From an uncultured Alphaproteobacteria bacterium (GTDB lineage Bacteria > Pseudomonadota > Alphaproteobacteria > HIMB59), in the NCBI GenBank assembly GCA_902574995.1, contig CACGPP010000005.1, forward strand, positions 32,980 through 96,979: DNA of 64,000 nucleotides, written 5' to 3'. A model generated the notes under the pieces. The model made no database searches, had not been told where the DNA came from, and saw only the letters and a list, made by a program, of their open reading frames with translations. A program made the translations under genes and the position numbers. Of this stretch, positions 1 through 9,591 are shown in pieces (positions within the stretch are counted from its first letter, which is position 1; every line of letters begins with the position of its first letter).

Positions 1-228
1 TGAGATTTGTTTTGAGGGATATATTTGTGTTATTTTTGGTGTAACTATCATAGTTAAAACAGAGCCAATTGAAAAAATTACAAACAAATATCCCATACCT
101 GTATAATCGACATTAATTTGATCTTTTATATCTGGTATTCTTACTGCCCAAAGTCCAACAAAAAAAGAAATTGAGAAAAATAATGCTTTGCACGCATTAG
201 CCTCTGAAAAATTACTCTTTAATTTCAA
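1..228 (-). CDS. MFS transporter, N-terminal part (truncated by window edge; TTG start inferred)
   Basis: Reverse-strand open frame to window edge: LKLKSNFSEANACKALFFSISFFVGLWAVRIPDIKDQINVDYTGMGYLFVIFSIGSVL..., YbjJ/FucP-like MFS N-terminus; missed by the ORF track. Confidence 0.55.
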   Translation of the reverse strand, partial: MKLKSNFSEANACKALFFSISFFVGLWAVRIPDIKDQINVDYTGMGYLFVIFSIGSVLTMIVTPKITQIYPSKQIS

Positions 229-246
229 AATAGATTAATTAAATAG

Positions 247-684
247 CTACCAACCACCATCATCATCTGCTTTTTTGTCTTTAACAGATTTAATAGATGA
301 AGTTTTAACTAATTTCCATATACCACTTCCAGAAACAATAATTTCATTTTTTGAAAAGACTTTACAATTAACAAAACAAAGTGTTTTAGTCATTCTCTCT
401 ATAGTTGGTAAGCCTATTAGTTCATCTCCTTTTTGAGCTGAAAATGTAAAGTGAGTGTTCATGGATATAGTAACACAAGGTTTATTTCCAAAAGACTTAT
501 AAGCAGCATTGCCCATAACATTATCTAAAAAAGACATTAAGAAACCTCCATGTGCAAATTTTCCTGAGTTAAGATGTTTTTCAGTAACAAACATTCGATA
601 TTTATCCTGATTATTTTCTGATTTTGTCTCTAATTCACCAAGTAATTGTGTATATGAAGATTTTGATATTAACTTCCAGGTCAT
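247..684 (-). CDS. PaaI/YbgC-like hotdog-fold thioesterase
   Basis: N..G.FAHGGFLMSFLDNVMGNAA hotdog thioesterase signature. Confidence 0.75.
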   Translation of the reverse strand: MTWKLISKSSYTQLLGELETKSENNQDKYRMFVTEKHLNSGKFAHGGFLMSFLDNVMGNAAYKSFGNKPCVTISMNTHFTFSAQKGDELIGLPTIERMTKTLCFVNCKVFSKNEIIVSGSGIWKLVKTSSIKSVKDKKADDDGGW

Positions 685-778
685 ATATAACTTTATAATG
701 CAATCTTTAAAAAAAGAAATATTTTATGAAATTTCATAAACTATTTAACTTAGTTATTAATACTAAACTTTATGCGTA

Positions 779-2530
779 ATGAATAGATCTTATAGAATTG
801 AAGATAATAGCTCTAATAGTTTTATACCTAGTTACTCTGGTACTAATGGTGCAGTAGCAACACATTCAAATTTATCCTCAATGACAGCCTATAATATTTT
901 AAATCAAGACAGAGGTAATGCATTTGATGCTGCTGCTGGAGCAATGTTAATTGAAGGTCTTGTAAATCCTCAAATGTTTGGAATGGGTGGTGAAGGTGTG
1001 ATGATATTAAAACCCAAAAACCAAAACCCTGTTGTCTTAAATGGAAATACTTTATCGCCAAGAAAATTTAATTTTTTAAATTTAGTTACCAGGGGTTTTA
1101 CAGAAGTTCCAGATGAAGGAGTATTATGTGCTGGAGTTCCAGCAGCATTTTCTAGTATTTTTAGAATGTTACAATTATATGGAACATTAGATTTTAGGAC
1201 TATTTCTAAATATGCAAAAATATACGCAAAAGAAGGATATCCTTTACACACAGGAATAATAAACCAAAATAAATTTGGGTTAAAAAGTCTAAAAGGTAAA
1301 TTTATAAGAGAGTGGAAAAATTCTGCTAAATTATATTTAAAAAATAATAAAATTCCAAAAGTAGGAAGTTTATTCAGAAATTCGGCTTACGCAAACTTAA
1401 TAGATTATCTTGGTAATTACGAGAAAAAGATTACAGGATCTCGAAATAATAAATTTAATAAATTGCATGATGCTTTTTATAAAGGTGATGTTGCAAACTC
1501 AATTTTAAAATATTCACAAAAAAATGAAGGGCTACTTTCAAAAGAAGATTTTGAAAATTTTAATGTGAAATTTGAAAAAACAATTTCAGAAAAATATGGT
1601 GATTACCAAGTTCATAAAACTAATTTCTGGGGACAAGGATTGACTAGTTTAATGATGTTGAAAATGCTTAACAAACAAAAAATTAAATCACTTAATTCAG
1701 CTGGTGATATTCATAAATTTACAGAAATTTTAAAATTAACTTTTGCTGACAGAGAGATGTATTTCACTGGGAAGTACAATTCAAAAGTCAAAGCAAATCA
1801 CCTATTAGATGACTCTTACCTCAATAAAAGAATGCAATTAATTAAAGATAAGGCAATTGACTCTATAATTCCAGGGAACCCCCTATCCAAGAAATCATTT
1901 CTCCCAATTGAAAATGATATTAAACCATGGGGCGCTGGCACAGTTCATATAAGTATTATAGATAAAGATAATAATGCTATTTCGTGCACACCAAGTGGTG
2001 GATGGATCAGATCTAATGAAGTAATCAATGAATTAGGATTTCCCCTAGGTAATAGATTAATGACGTTTTATTTATCAAAACCAGGTCACGTAAATTTTAT
2101 AGCACCTGTACAACAACCAAGGACAACATTGAGCCCTACTTTGATTATCAATCAAAAAAAGAGAGAAATTTTAAGTTGTGGGACTATGGGCGGTGACGCT
2201 CAAGATCAATGGCAAGCACAATTTTTAATGAATTATATATTTTCAAATATGCCTATTGACCAAGCTTTAAATGAACCCAGAGTTTCATCAGAGCATTTAC
2301 CTGCTTTTTTTCACCCTCATGATCCAAATTTGAAACAATTATTATTAGAAGAGCGACTTTCGCCCTTTATTTCTCAATTAAATAAAAAAGGACATAAATG
2401 CCTTAAAACTACAGACTGGAGCGAAGGTTTTATTTTATGCGCCAGAAAACAAGATAAAATTTATGATGCATATGCAGATATTAGAAGTTATAAGAGTCAA
2501 ATATTTCAAGCACAGGCACTAGCATGGTAA
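779..2530 (+). CDS. ggt: Gamma-glutamyltransferase family protein
   Basis: GGT fold: DAAAGAMLIEGLVNPQMFGMGGEG, nucleophile region GAGTVHISIIDKDNNAISCTPS, GGDAQDQWQAQFLMNYI. Confidence 0.85.
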   Translation: MNRSYRIEDNSSNSFIPSYSGTNGAVATHSNLSSMTAYNILNQDRGNAFDAAAGAMLIEGLVNPQMFGMGGEGVMILKPKNQNPVVLNGNTLSPRKFNFLNLVTRGFTEVPDEGVLCAGVPAAFSSIFRMLQLYGTLDFRTISKYAKIYAKEGYPLHTGIINQNKFGLKSLKGKFIREWKNSAKLYLKNNKIPKVGSLFRNSAYANLIDYLGNYEKKITGSRNNKFNKLHDAFYKGDVANSILKYSQKNEGLLSKEDFENFNVKFEKTISEKYGDYQVHKTNFWGQGLTSLMMLKMLNKQKIKSLNSAGDIHKFTEILKLTFADREMYFTGKYNSKVKANHLLDDSYLNKRMQLIKDKAIDSIIPGNPLSKKSFLPIENDIKPWGAGTVHISIIDKDNNAISCTPSGGWIRSNEVINELGFPLGNRLMTFYLSKPGHVNFIAPVQQPRTTLSPTLIINQKKREILSCGTMGGDAQDQWQAQFLMNYIFSNMPIDQALNEPRVSSEHLPAFFHPHDPNLKQLLLEERLSPFISQLNKKGHKCLKTTDWSEGFILCARKQDKIYDAYADIRSYKSQIFQAQALAW

Positions 2531-3297
2531 ATAAAAAGAACAAATTAAATGATTTAATTGATGTAGTTAAGAGACTAAGAAATCCAAAAAATGGATGTCC
2601 ATGGGATATACAACAAACTTCCAAATCATTAGCAAAGTATACTTTAGAGGAAGCTTATGAGGTTATCGAAGCAATTGAGTCAAATAATAACAAAGAGCTA
2701 GAAGGAGAACTTGGCGATTTATTACTACAAGTTATTTATCACTCAGTTATTGCTGCTGAAAAAAAGAAATTTTCTATTGATGATGTCATTGATACAAGTG
2801 TAAAAAAAATGAAATCTCGTCATCCTCATATTTTTATGCGTGATGAGTCAATCAAAACTGTTCAAGATGTTAATGATTTTTGGGAAACACAAAAAAAATT
2901 TGAAAGAAAAAAGAAAGGTGCTAAGTCTGTTTTAGATGGTGTAAGTGTAAACCTGCCTGCTGTTACTCGTTCACTTAAACTTCAAAAAAGAGCCGCAAAA
3001 GAGGGATTTGATTGGAAAAATGCAAATGGAACGTTAAAGAAGGTGAAAGAGGAATTAAATGAACTTTCAAATGAAATGAAAATTAATAATAAGAGAAAAA
3101 TTAAAGAGGAATTAGGAGATTTATTATTTTCATGTATTAATTTATCAAGAAAATTAGGCCTAGATACTGAAACAGTAATTAGGGACTCTAATAGGAAATT
3201 TGAAAAAAGATTTAAAAAAATGGAAAAAACAATGAATAAAAAAAAATTGAAATGGAATTTGAATAATTTGGAGAAAGAATGGCAAAAATCAAAATAA
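2524..3297 (+). CDS. mazG: Nucleoside triphosphate pyrophosphohydrolase MazG
   Basis: RLRNPKNGCPWDIQQT...EEAYEVIEAIE...ELGDLLLQVIYHS, two MazG domains. Confidence 0.93.
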   Translation: MVNKKNKLNDLIDVVKRLRNPKNGCPWDIQQTSKSLAKYTLEEAYEVIEAIESNNNKELEGELGDLLLQVIYHSVIAAEKKKFSIDDVIDTSVKKMKSRHPHIFMRDESIKTVQDVNDFWETQKKFERKKKGAKSVLDGVSVNLPAVTRSLKLQKRAAKEGFDWKNANGTLKKVKEELNELSNEMKINNKRKIKEELGDLLFSCINLSRKLGLDTETVIRDSNRKFEKRFKKMEKTMNKKKLKWNLNNLEKEWQKSK

Positions 3298-4553
3298 TTG
3301 TTTTAAGTACATTCTTTTTATTTTTTTCAAAAGGTATCTTATCCTATGAAATCACTGATTTAATAAAAATTCTAGTCGAAAAAAATGAAACAAATTCTAA
3401 ATTTAAGTATGATAATCTAATTGATGAAAAAAATTTAGAATTAGCTGATACACTCTACATACCAGAAATTGATTATTCATTTAATGTTTCAAACAGTACT
3501 ACTAGTACTAATTCTACTTCTACACTTAACTCAAATACTCATACATTAAGCGCCACAGTCAACCTCTATAACGGTGGGTTTAGCCAGTTAAATTTAATTA
3601 CTACGCAAACTAGAAATCAAGCGTTTGACTATCTTAGAGAGTATCAAAAAGAGTTATTAATCAAAGAACTCCTAAATGGTTATAGTAATTTACAGACATT
3701 GATCTTTAAAAAGAAAAATCAACAACTGAATTTAGAATTTTATAGAAAAAAAGTCTTAGAAGCTGAAATATTATTTAAGGCAAACAGAGTTACAAAAACA
3801 GAAGTATTAGATTTAGAAAATGAGCTATTAGAGGCACAATCTGTGTCTTTGGATTATGATAGAAAAATAGATAATTTAATGCTTCAAGTTAGTAAGTTAC
3901 TTGATCTAGAAATTTATGATGAAGATGTAAATTTTGATTATGTGATAGACGTATCTAATTCACAAATTACTAAGAAATTATTTTCAGAATTGATGAATTC
4001 CTCTTATGGCCAATATCTCTCTTTTATTGAAGACACATATTTACCTGAACTAGAAATGAGCAAAAAAGATTTGAGACCTTCTGTTGATCTTACCTATTCC
4101 CTAAGTGAGAGTGATAATTATTCTGCAGCAATTGATCATAGAAGATCCTCATCTTTGTCACTATCACTTAGCGTTCCTATTTATGACGGCTATAAAGATG
4201 AAAATAATTTTAATATTGAGGAATATAATTATCAAAAAAAATTATTAGAACATAAAGACTTAAAGAGAGACTTACTTAATACTTACTTAGAGTCTTGGAA
4301 CAATTATGATTTTTATTTAAATAAAATAAACAACCAAGAAAAAATAATTAATAGCTTAGAATTAAAATTACAAGGAAATGAAATTTTATATAAAGCCCAA
4401 AAAATAGATATTAAACAACTTATTGAAAGTAAGAATGAATTAAATGATGCTCACAACATTTTATTGGATTTGAAATCCTCAAAAAAATATTATTTAATAG
4501 ACATACTGATATTAAACGGGGATTTGAATACAATTATTAATGGATTGGGATAG
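3279..4553 (+). CDS. TolC-family outer membrane efflux protein
   Basis: Signal peptide, coiled-coil TolC pattern, overlaps mazG by 19 nt. Confidence 0.75.
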   Translation: MAKIKIIVLSTFFLFFSKGILSYEITDLIKILVEKNETNSKFKYDNLIDEKNLELADTLYIPEIDYSFNVSNSTTSTNSTSTLNSNTHTLSATVNLYNGGFSQLNLITTQTRNQAFDYLREYQKELLIKELLNGYSNLQTLIFKKKNQQLNLEFYRKKVLEAEILFKANRVTKTEVLDLENELLEAQSVSLDYDRKIDNLMLQVSKLLDLEIYDEDVNFDYVIDVSNSQITKKLFSELMNSSYGQYLSFIEDTYLPELEMSKKDLRPSVDLTYSLSESDNYSAAIDHRRSSSLSLSLSVPIYDGYKDENNFNIEEYNYQKKLLEHKDLKRDLLNTYLESWNNYDFYLNKINNQEKIINSLELKLQGNEILYKAQKIDIKQLIESKNELNDAHNILLDLKSSKKYYLIDILILNGDLNTIINGLG

Positions 4554-5433
4554 ACTTAAAACATTTTATCACGTAGCTACAGCAGGTAGCATCTCTAGAG
4601 CTATGGATACTATTCACCTCAGTCAGTCTGCTATTACTAGACAAATTCAATCTCTTGAGCATAGTTTAAAAACCAAACTATTTAAAAGACACACAAAAGG
4701 TATAACTCTCACAGAGCAAGGTTCTTATCTTTTTGAAGAAACTGAAAAAATTTTTGCCGATTTAAATTCTATTGAAAAAAAGATAGTTGAATATAAGTCA
4801 GTTCCCACTGGTAACCTCTCCATTAATACTACAGTTGCTTTTGGATCGATGTGGCTTAGCCCAAGAATCAATGAATTTATTCATGAATACCCTGAAATTA
4901 ATCTTAAACTAAACTATTCTGAGGATGAGCAAGATATGCTTCGCCAAGATTATGATATTGGTTTATGGATGAGAAAACCAAGGCATTTAGATTTAGTTTC
5001 AAAGCACATAGCAACAATCAAATACCATATTTATGGATCAGCGAATTACATAAATGAAATGGGTATGCCTTTGAGAAGATCAGAGCTTAATAGCCATAGA
5101 TTAATTACATATGGAATAGGAAAACCATCCCCACTTTCTGACACCAATTGGATACTGAAAACTGGTGTTAAAAAAAACCAAAAAAATAGAAGACCTCATA
5201 TTACAATCAATAATCTATATGGTTTATTAGTAGCTGTTGAAACTGGTGCAGGATTAGCTGCATTACCTGACTATATGGCTCAACATAAAGCCCATCTTGT
5301 TAAAGTATTACCAGATATAGAAGGACCAAGTTACGATGTTCATATGGTTTATCATGAAAATCTAAAAGGGAGTTTAAAACTTATAGCTTTTAGAGATTTT
5401 CTTATGAATAAAATAAGCCAATGGAGATTTTGA
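4540..5433 (+). CDS. LysR-family transcriptional regulator
   Basis: N-terminal HTH WDRLKTFYHVATAGSISRAMDTIHLSQSAITRQIQSLE; substrate-binding C-terminus. Confidence 0.93.
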   Translation: MDWDRLKTFYHVATAGSISRAMDTIHLSQSAITRQIQSLEHSLKTKLFKRHTKGITLTEQGSYLFEETEKIFADLNSIEKKIVEYKSVPTGNLSINTTVAFGSMWLSPRINEFIHEYPEINLKLNYSEDEQDMLRQDYDIGLWMRKPRHLDLVSKHIATIKYHIYGSANYINEMGMPLRRSELNSHRLITYGIGKPSPLSDTNWILKTGVKKNQKNRRPHITINNLYGLLVAVETGAGLAALPDYMAQHKAHLVKVLPDIEGPSYDVHMVYHENLKGSLKLIAFRDFLMNKISQWRF

Positions 5434-5477
5434 CTATCAAAATTTTCTTTTTTTATTAAAAATATACATAAAAAAAC

Positions 5478-6632
5478 ATGAATAATTTATTAAAAACATA
5501 CAAATTTAGTAATTTTAGAGTGGTAAAGGGTAATGGATGTTATTTATACACCTCTGATAAAAGAAAATTATTAGATTTCTCAGCAGGGGTTGCTGTAAAT
5601 TCTCTTGGATATAATCATCCAGTAATTAAAAATAGCCTTAAAGCTCAACTTAAAACAGGAATTACTCATCTGTCAGGATCACAAATACATGAATTTAAAA
5701 CTAAATTATCTAAGTTACTATCTGATAATTCCAATAAAGGGGATGTATTCTTTTCTAACTCTGGTGCCGAGAGTATTGAGGCTGCTCTAAAAATTGCGAG
5801 AAATTACGGTAATAAAAATGGTAAAGATGAGATTATAGCAATGACCTCCTCTTTTCATGGGAGAACAATTGGGGCTTTATCCGTTGGTAGTAATAAAAAA
5901 TATAAATCGAATATTGGTCCTGTTCCTGGGAAAGTAAAATTTTGCAAGTTTAATGATGTCTCTCATCTCAAAAAATTAGTAAATAAAAAAACGGTAGCAA
6001 TCATAATTGAATTTGTTCAGGGAGACGGAGGTATAAATATTTGCAGTAAGAATTTTGCAAAAGCTATAAAAGGGATATGTAAAAATAAGAAAATTTTGCT
6101 TATTGGGGATGAAATACAAGGTGGTATAGGTCGAACTGGTAAAATATTTGCTTACAAACATTACGGTGTCAATCCAGATATCATAACCTCTGCAAAAGGC
6201 CTAGGTTCAGGCATCCCCATAGGTGCTACAATAGTAAAAAAATATATATCCAAAATTATTTCTACTGGTTTTCATGGCTCAACTTTTGGAGGTGGTATGC
6301 TTCAAACAAGAGTTTCATATAATGTATTTAAAACTATAAATACTAAAAGATTTTTAAATAAAGTACTGATTAATGGTAATTTACTATCTAGTCTAATTAA
6401 GAAAATGCACCATCTACATAAAGATAAAATAGTTGATACAAGATGTTTGGGTCTTATGGCTGGTGTTGAGTTTAAAAATAATCAAATCGCATTAAAAACA
6501 TATGAAAAAATGTCAAAAAACGGCCTTATATCAACTCTAATACAAGGAAACATAATCCGTCTTACACCACCTTTAATTGTTTCAAGTGGAGAAATAAGAA
6601 AGGCAATAAAGATAATAACTCAATCGTTGTAA
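5478..6632 (+). CDS. Class-III PLP aminotransferase, acetylornithine aminotransferase-like (ArgD family)
   Basis: FFSNSGAESIEAALKIAR, GDEIQGGIGRTGKIFA, SAKGLGSGIPIGA. Confidence 0.88.
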   Translation: MNNLLKTYKFSNFRVVKGNGCYLYTSDKRKLLDFSAGVAVNSLGYNHPVIKNSLKAQLKTGITHLSGSQIHEFKTKLSKLLSDNSNKGDVFFSNSGAESIEAALKIARNYGNKNGKDEIIAMTSSFHGRTIGALSVGSNKKYKSNIGPVPGKVKFCKFNDVSHLKKLVNKKTVAIIIEFVQGDGGINICSKNFAKAIKGICKNKKILLIGDEIQGGIGRTGKIFAYKHYGVNPDIITSAKGLGSGIPIGATIVKKYISKIISTGFHGSTFGGGMLQTRVSYNVFKTINTKRFLNKVLINGNLLSSLIKKMHHLHKDKIVDTRCLGLMAGVEFKNNQIALKTYEKMSKNGLISTLIQGNIIRLTPPLIVSSGEIRKAIKIITQSL

Positions 6633-6634
6633 TT

Positions 6635-7483
6635 TCAATAATCTAAAGATTGTTTTTGAAATACAGTACCAATACCCTCTTCTGTCTCTAACTCATTTAT
6701 AAGAGCATTTTTTATTTCGCCACTTATAATATGAATTTTTTGAACACCTTGATTTAGAGCTTTTAATGAGTTCTCGACTTTTACAATCATCCCATTAGAG
6801 ATGATTTTCTCATCAAATAGTTTTCTTGCAACATTTTCATCAACTGCAGAAATTCTTTCTCCTTGTTTATCTTTGATAAAAGGGACATCAGAGATAAAAA
6901 TTAGCTTACTAGCTGAGAGGTTTATTGCTAATTCAGTAGCAATGGTGTCAGCATTAACATTTAATACTTCAGATGTATTTTTATCTAAAACTAAACTTGG
7001 CATAATTATCATATCATGTTCTTTAAATAAGTTTTTAATTTGTAAAGCATCAACTGAAACGACGTCCCCTACTTGACCATAATCAATGTCATCAACTACA
7101 TCTCTTCTTTTTGCTGCAATAAAGTCTTTCTTTGAAATAGGAATTGGAAAATTCCTGATATTATATCGTGAACTCAAGCTAAAAATATCTATTAAAATTT
7201 GACCAGATATTTTTTTGGCTGCCTCTATGTCTGTAGGAGATGTTACTCTTCTGCCATTTATTTTTTTTGGCTCAATACCATGTACATTGATCATATAGTT
7301 ATCTAGCTGTCGTCCAAATCCAAAGACTAAAACAACTTTTAACTTTGAAATAGAATTCAATAATTCTTTTATGTCGCTAATAACATTAACTATACTACCT
7401 TCATTATCACAAATTTTACCACTAACTTTTATGACAAGAATGGAATTTTGTAATATTGATTGGTAAAAACTTTGATTTTTCAT
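6635..7483 (-). CDS. Amino acid kinase, divergent acetylglutamate kinase-like (ArgB family)
   Basis: KVSGKI..., INGRRVTSPTDIEAA, LNVNADTIATELAINLSASKLIFISDVPFI; the usual HGGGP motif reads FGFGR. Confidence 0.8.
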   Translation of the reverse strand: MKNQSFYQSILQNSILVIKVSGKICDNEGSIVNVISDIKELLNSISKLKVVLVFGFGRQLDNYMINVHGIEPKKINGRRVTSPTDIEAAKKISGQILIDIFSLSSRYNIRNFPIPISKKDFIAAKRRDVVDDIDYGQVGDVVSVDALQIKNLFKEHDMIIMPSLVLDKNTSEVLNVNADTIATELAINLSASKLIFISDVPFIKDKQGERISAVDENVARKLFDEKIISNGMIVKVENSLKALNQGVQKIHIISGEIKNALINELETEEGIGTVFQKQSLDY

Positions 7484-8475
7484 TATAGATATAAAGGTAT
7501 CATTTGTTTTAATCCTAAAGTTTGATCAAGATCAAAGATTATATTCATACATTCAACAGCGTTACCTGAAGCACCCTTTACTAAGTTATCTAAACAAGCC
7601 TCTACAACGAAGTGCCTCTGATCTCTATAAGAGAGTGAAATATCACAATAATTTGAACCTACTACATTAGAAAGCTTAGTATTATTTTGTATTCTAATGA
7701 AAGAAGAAGATTTAAAACAATCAACTAAACTAGAATTTAAGGACTCATAAGTTGTGTCTTCAATTGTTTCTATATGACTTGTTAGATATATCCCTCTTGA
7801 AAAAGGACCCGACAATGGAACAAATGATAGAGTCTCCTTTAAATTCGGAAAAGATTGATAAATTTCTGCCAAATGTCGATGTGAATTAATATTATATGAA
7901 AAAATATCTTTAGACCTTGTAGAATGATGATTTTTTATAGAGGGATTTTTACCACCACCACTTGAACCAGTAATAGCAGTAATAGATACTTTTTTAATTA
8001 TATATTGAAATGGTAATAAAGATAGTTGAGCCGTTAGTGCAAAACAACCAGGATTAGATATGTTTGAGGATTTTTTTATTTCATCAATTGAATTTTCAAT
8101 AAATCCATATTGAAACTTGCTTTGAATATCAGCGTCAAAATTTGATTTGTAATATTTGTTATAATCCTCTTGATTAGAAATTCTAAAATCAGAACTTAGG
8201 TCTATGATTTTAACTTTTGACAATAATTCATTGACATATTCATGGGCTGAACCATGAGGTAATGATAAAAAAACACAATCGAGATTTTTAAAATCATCAA
8301 GATTAGATGTCTGTAAATCTTTCATATTTAATGACTGTAAATGTGGAAATTCCTCATCTATTTCCATTTCTCTTTGAAAGATTTTTGATAATTTTACTTC
8401 AGGATGTACAGAGAGAATTCGTATTAACTCAATACCTAAATAACCATTTGCTCCAATTATGCCTACTTTAATCAT
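7483..8475 (-). CDS. N-acetyl-gamma-glutamyl-phosphate reductase-like (ArgC/LysY family)
   Basis: GIIGANGYLGIELIRILSVHPEV, SNPGCFALTAQLSLLPF, TGSSGGGKNPSIKNHHSTR...SHRHLAEI. Confidence 0.88.
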   Translation of the reverse strand: MIKVGIIGANGYLGIELIRILSVHPEVKLSKIFQREMEIDEEFPHLQSLNMKDLQTSNLDDFKNLDCVFLSLPHGSAHEYVNELLSKVKIIDLSSDFRISNQEDYNKYYKSNFDADIQSKFQYGFIENSIDEIKKSSNISNPGCFALTAQLSLLPFQYIIKKVSITAITGSSGGGKNPSIKNHHSTRSKDIFSYNINSHRHLAEIYQSFPNLKETLSFVPLSGPFSRGIYLTSHIETIEDTTYESLNSSLVDCFKSSSFIRIQNNTKLSNVVGSNYCDISLSYRDQRHFVVEACLDNLVKGASGNAVECMNIIFDLDQTLGLKQMIPLYL

Positions 8476-9514
8476 TATTAATCCTATTAATTATCTTAGC
8501 AAAAACATTGACATGGTTAGTTGAATTATAAATATTTAAATAATCTAAATTAGGTATAGAAAACTTATCAATTGATTGCTTATAAGCAGATACATTATTA
8601 GTTACAGGGCCACTTATTATCAGTAATTTGTTATCTAAATTATTTGATTTTAAATTTTCTATAATATTTACTGCTCCTGATACGTCATAAGCGCAAATTA
8701 CAATAACTTCAATTGGTTCTGTAATATCAGTATTTTGAATTATTTCTTTAGTTCCATAATCGCCATGATAACCATCACCTAATTCCATAAGAATTATTTC
8801 AGCGTCCTCAGACATATTGCTAATAATTGATGTTGAACAACTTTGTATAGTTTTTTTATCGTTCATACATGTACTAGGCAGACCGTAATCTACAAAATCT
8901 GATGTTTTATAAGCGCCATTATCCTCATAAGAATATAAATCTTTTTGTGAAGCAGTGCCTGCTAATTTACATGCATTAATTTTCTTAAAATAATTACTAA
9001 GAGTTTTGATAATAAAGGATGTGACAGTAGTTTTACCAGAGTCAATACCTGTTCCGATGACTGCAATAGATGGTACTTTATTTTTAATTTGTATTTCTTT
9101 AATTTTTGAATAATTAACTAGATTCAATTGTTTGTTACTATTATCTACAATCGATCCGAGGACTTCACATTCTGTAGCTGGTCCTAAAAGAATATTAAAA
9201 TCTTTACAATTACCAATAACTCCTCCTAAATTTAAAATGTGAATTTTATCGTGCTTATTTAATTCAGTTGGAACAGAGCCTGTCATTCCTGAAGAAGCAA
9301 TTCTATTACCTAAGGCTCCAACGATAATATCTCCTTCTGTTAATTCAGTAATTCTTCCAGAGACTAACTCTAATTTATTATAATTTGGATTGACTGAAAT
9401 TACTTTAACAGCAATTAATTGACCTTGATTACAATCAACTACATCTGAAATACTCAATTCATCAATATTATTAATGTTTTTGAGAACAGAGCCTATTTTT
9501 TTTGTGTTAATCAT
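8468..9514 (-). CDS. P-loop NTPase of unknown function (MobB/DUF1611-like P-loop) coupled to argC-like gene
   Basis: Walker A GTGIDSGKTTVTSFI; beta-rich N-terminal domain; 8-nt overlap with argC-like gene. Confidence 0.6.
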   Translation of the reverse strand: MINTKKIGSVLKNINNIDELSISDVVDCNQGQLIAVKVISVNPNYNKLELVSGRITELTEGDIIVGALGNRIASSGMTGSVPTELNKHDKIHILNLGGVIGNCKDFNILLGPATECEVLGSIVDNSNKQLNLVNYSKIKEIQIKNKVPSIAVIGTGIDSGKTTVTSFIIKTLSNYFKKINACKLAGTASQKDLYSYEDNGAYKTSDFVDYGLPSTCMNDKKTIQSCSTSIISNMSEDAEIILMELGDGYHGDYGTKEIIQNTDITEPIEVIVICAYDVSGAVNIIENLKSNNLDNKLLIISGPVTNNVSAYKQSIDKFSIPNLDYLNIYNSTNHVNVFAKIINRINND

Positions 9515-9591
9515 CTTAAGGTTGGTTTTATATAATTATCAAGAATATAAGCAATATTTTATTTGATTTAAAAATATTAGTAAAAATTAGA

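Noticed and set aside
843-1251. Minus-strand ORFs 843-1061 and 970-1251
   Set aside because: Lie antisense within the gamma-glutamyltransferase gene with low-complexity translations; shadow ORFs
5976-7076. ORFs 5976-6161 (-) and 6801-7076 (+)
   Set aside because: Antisense to argD-like and argB-like genes, no recognisable domain
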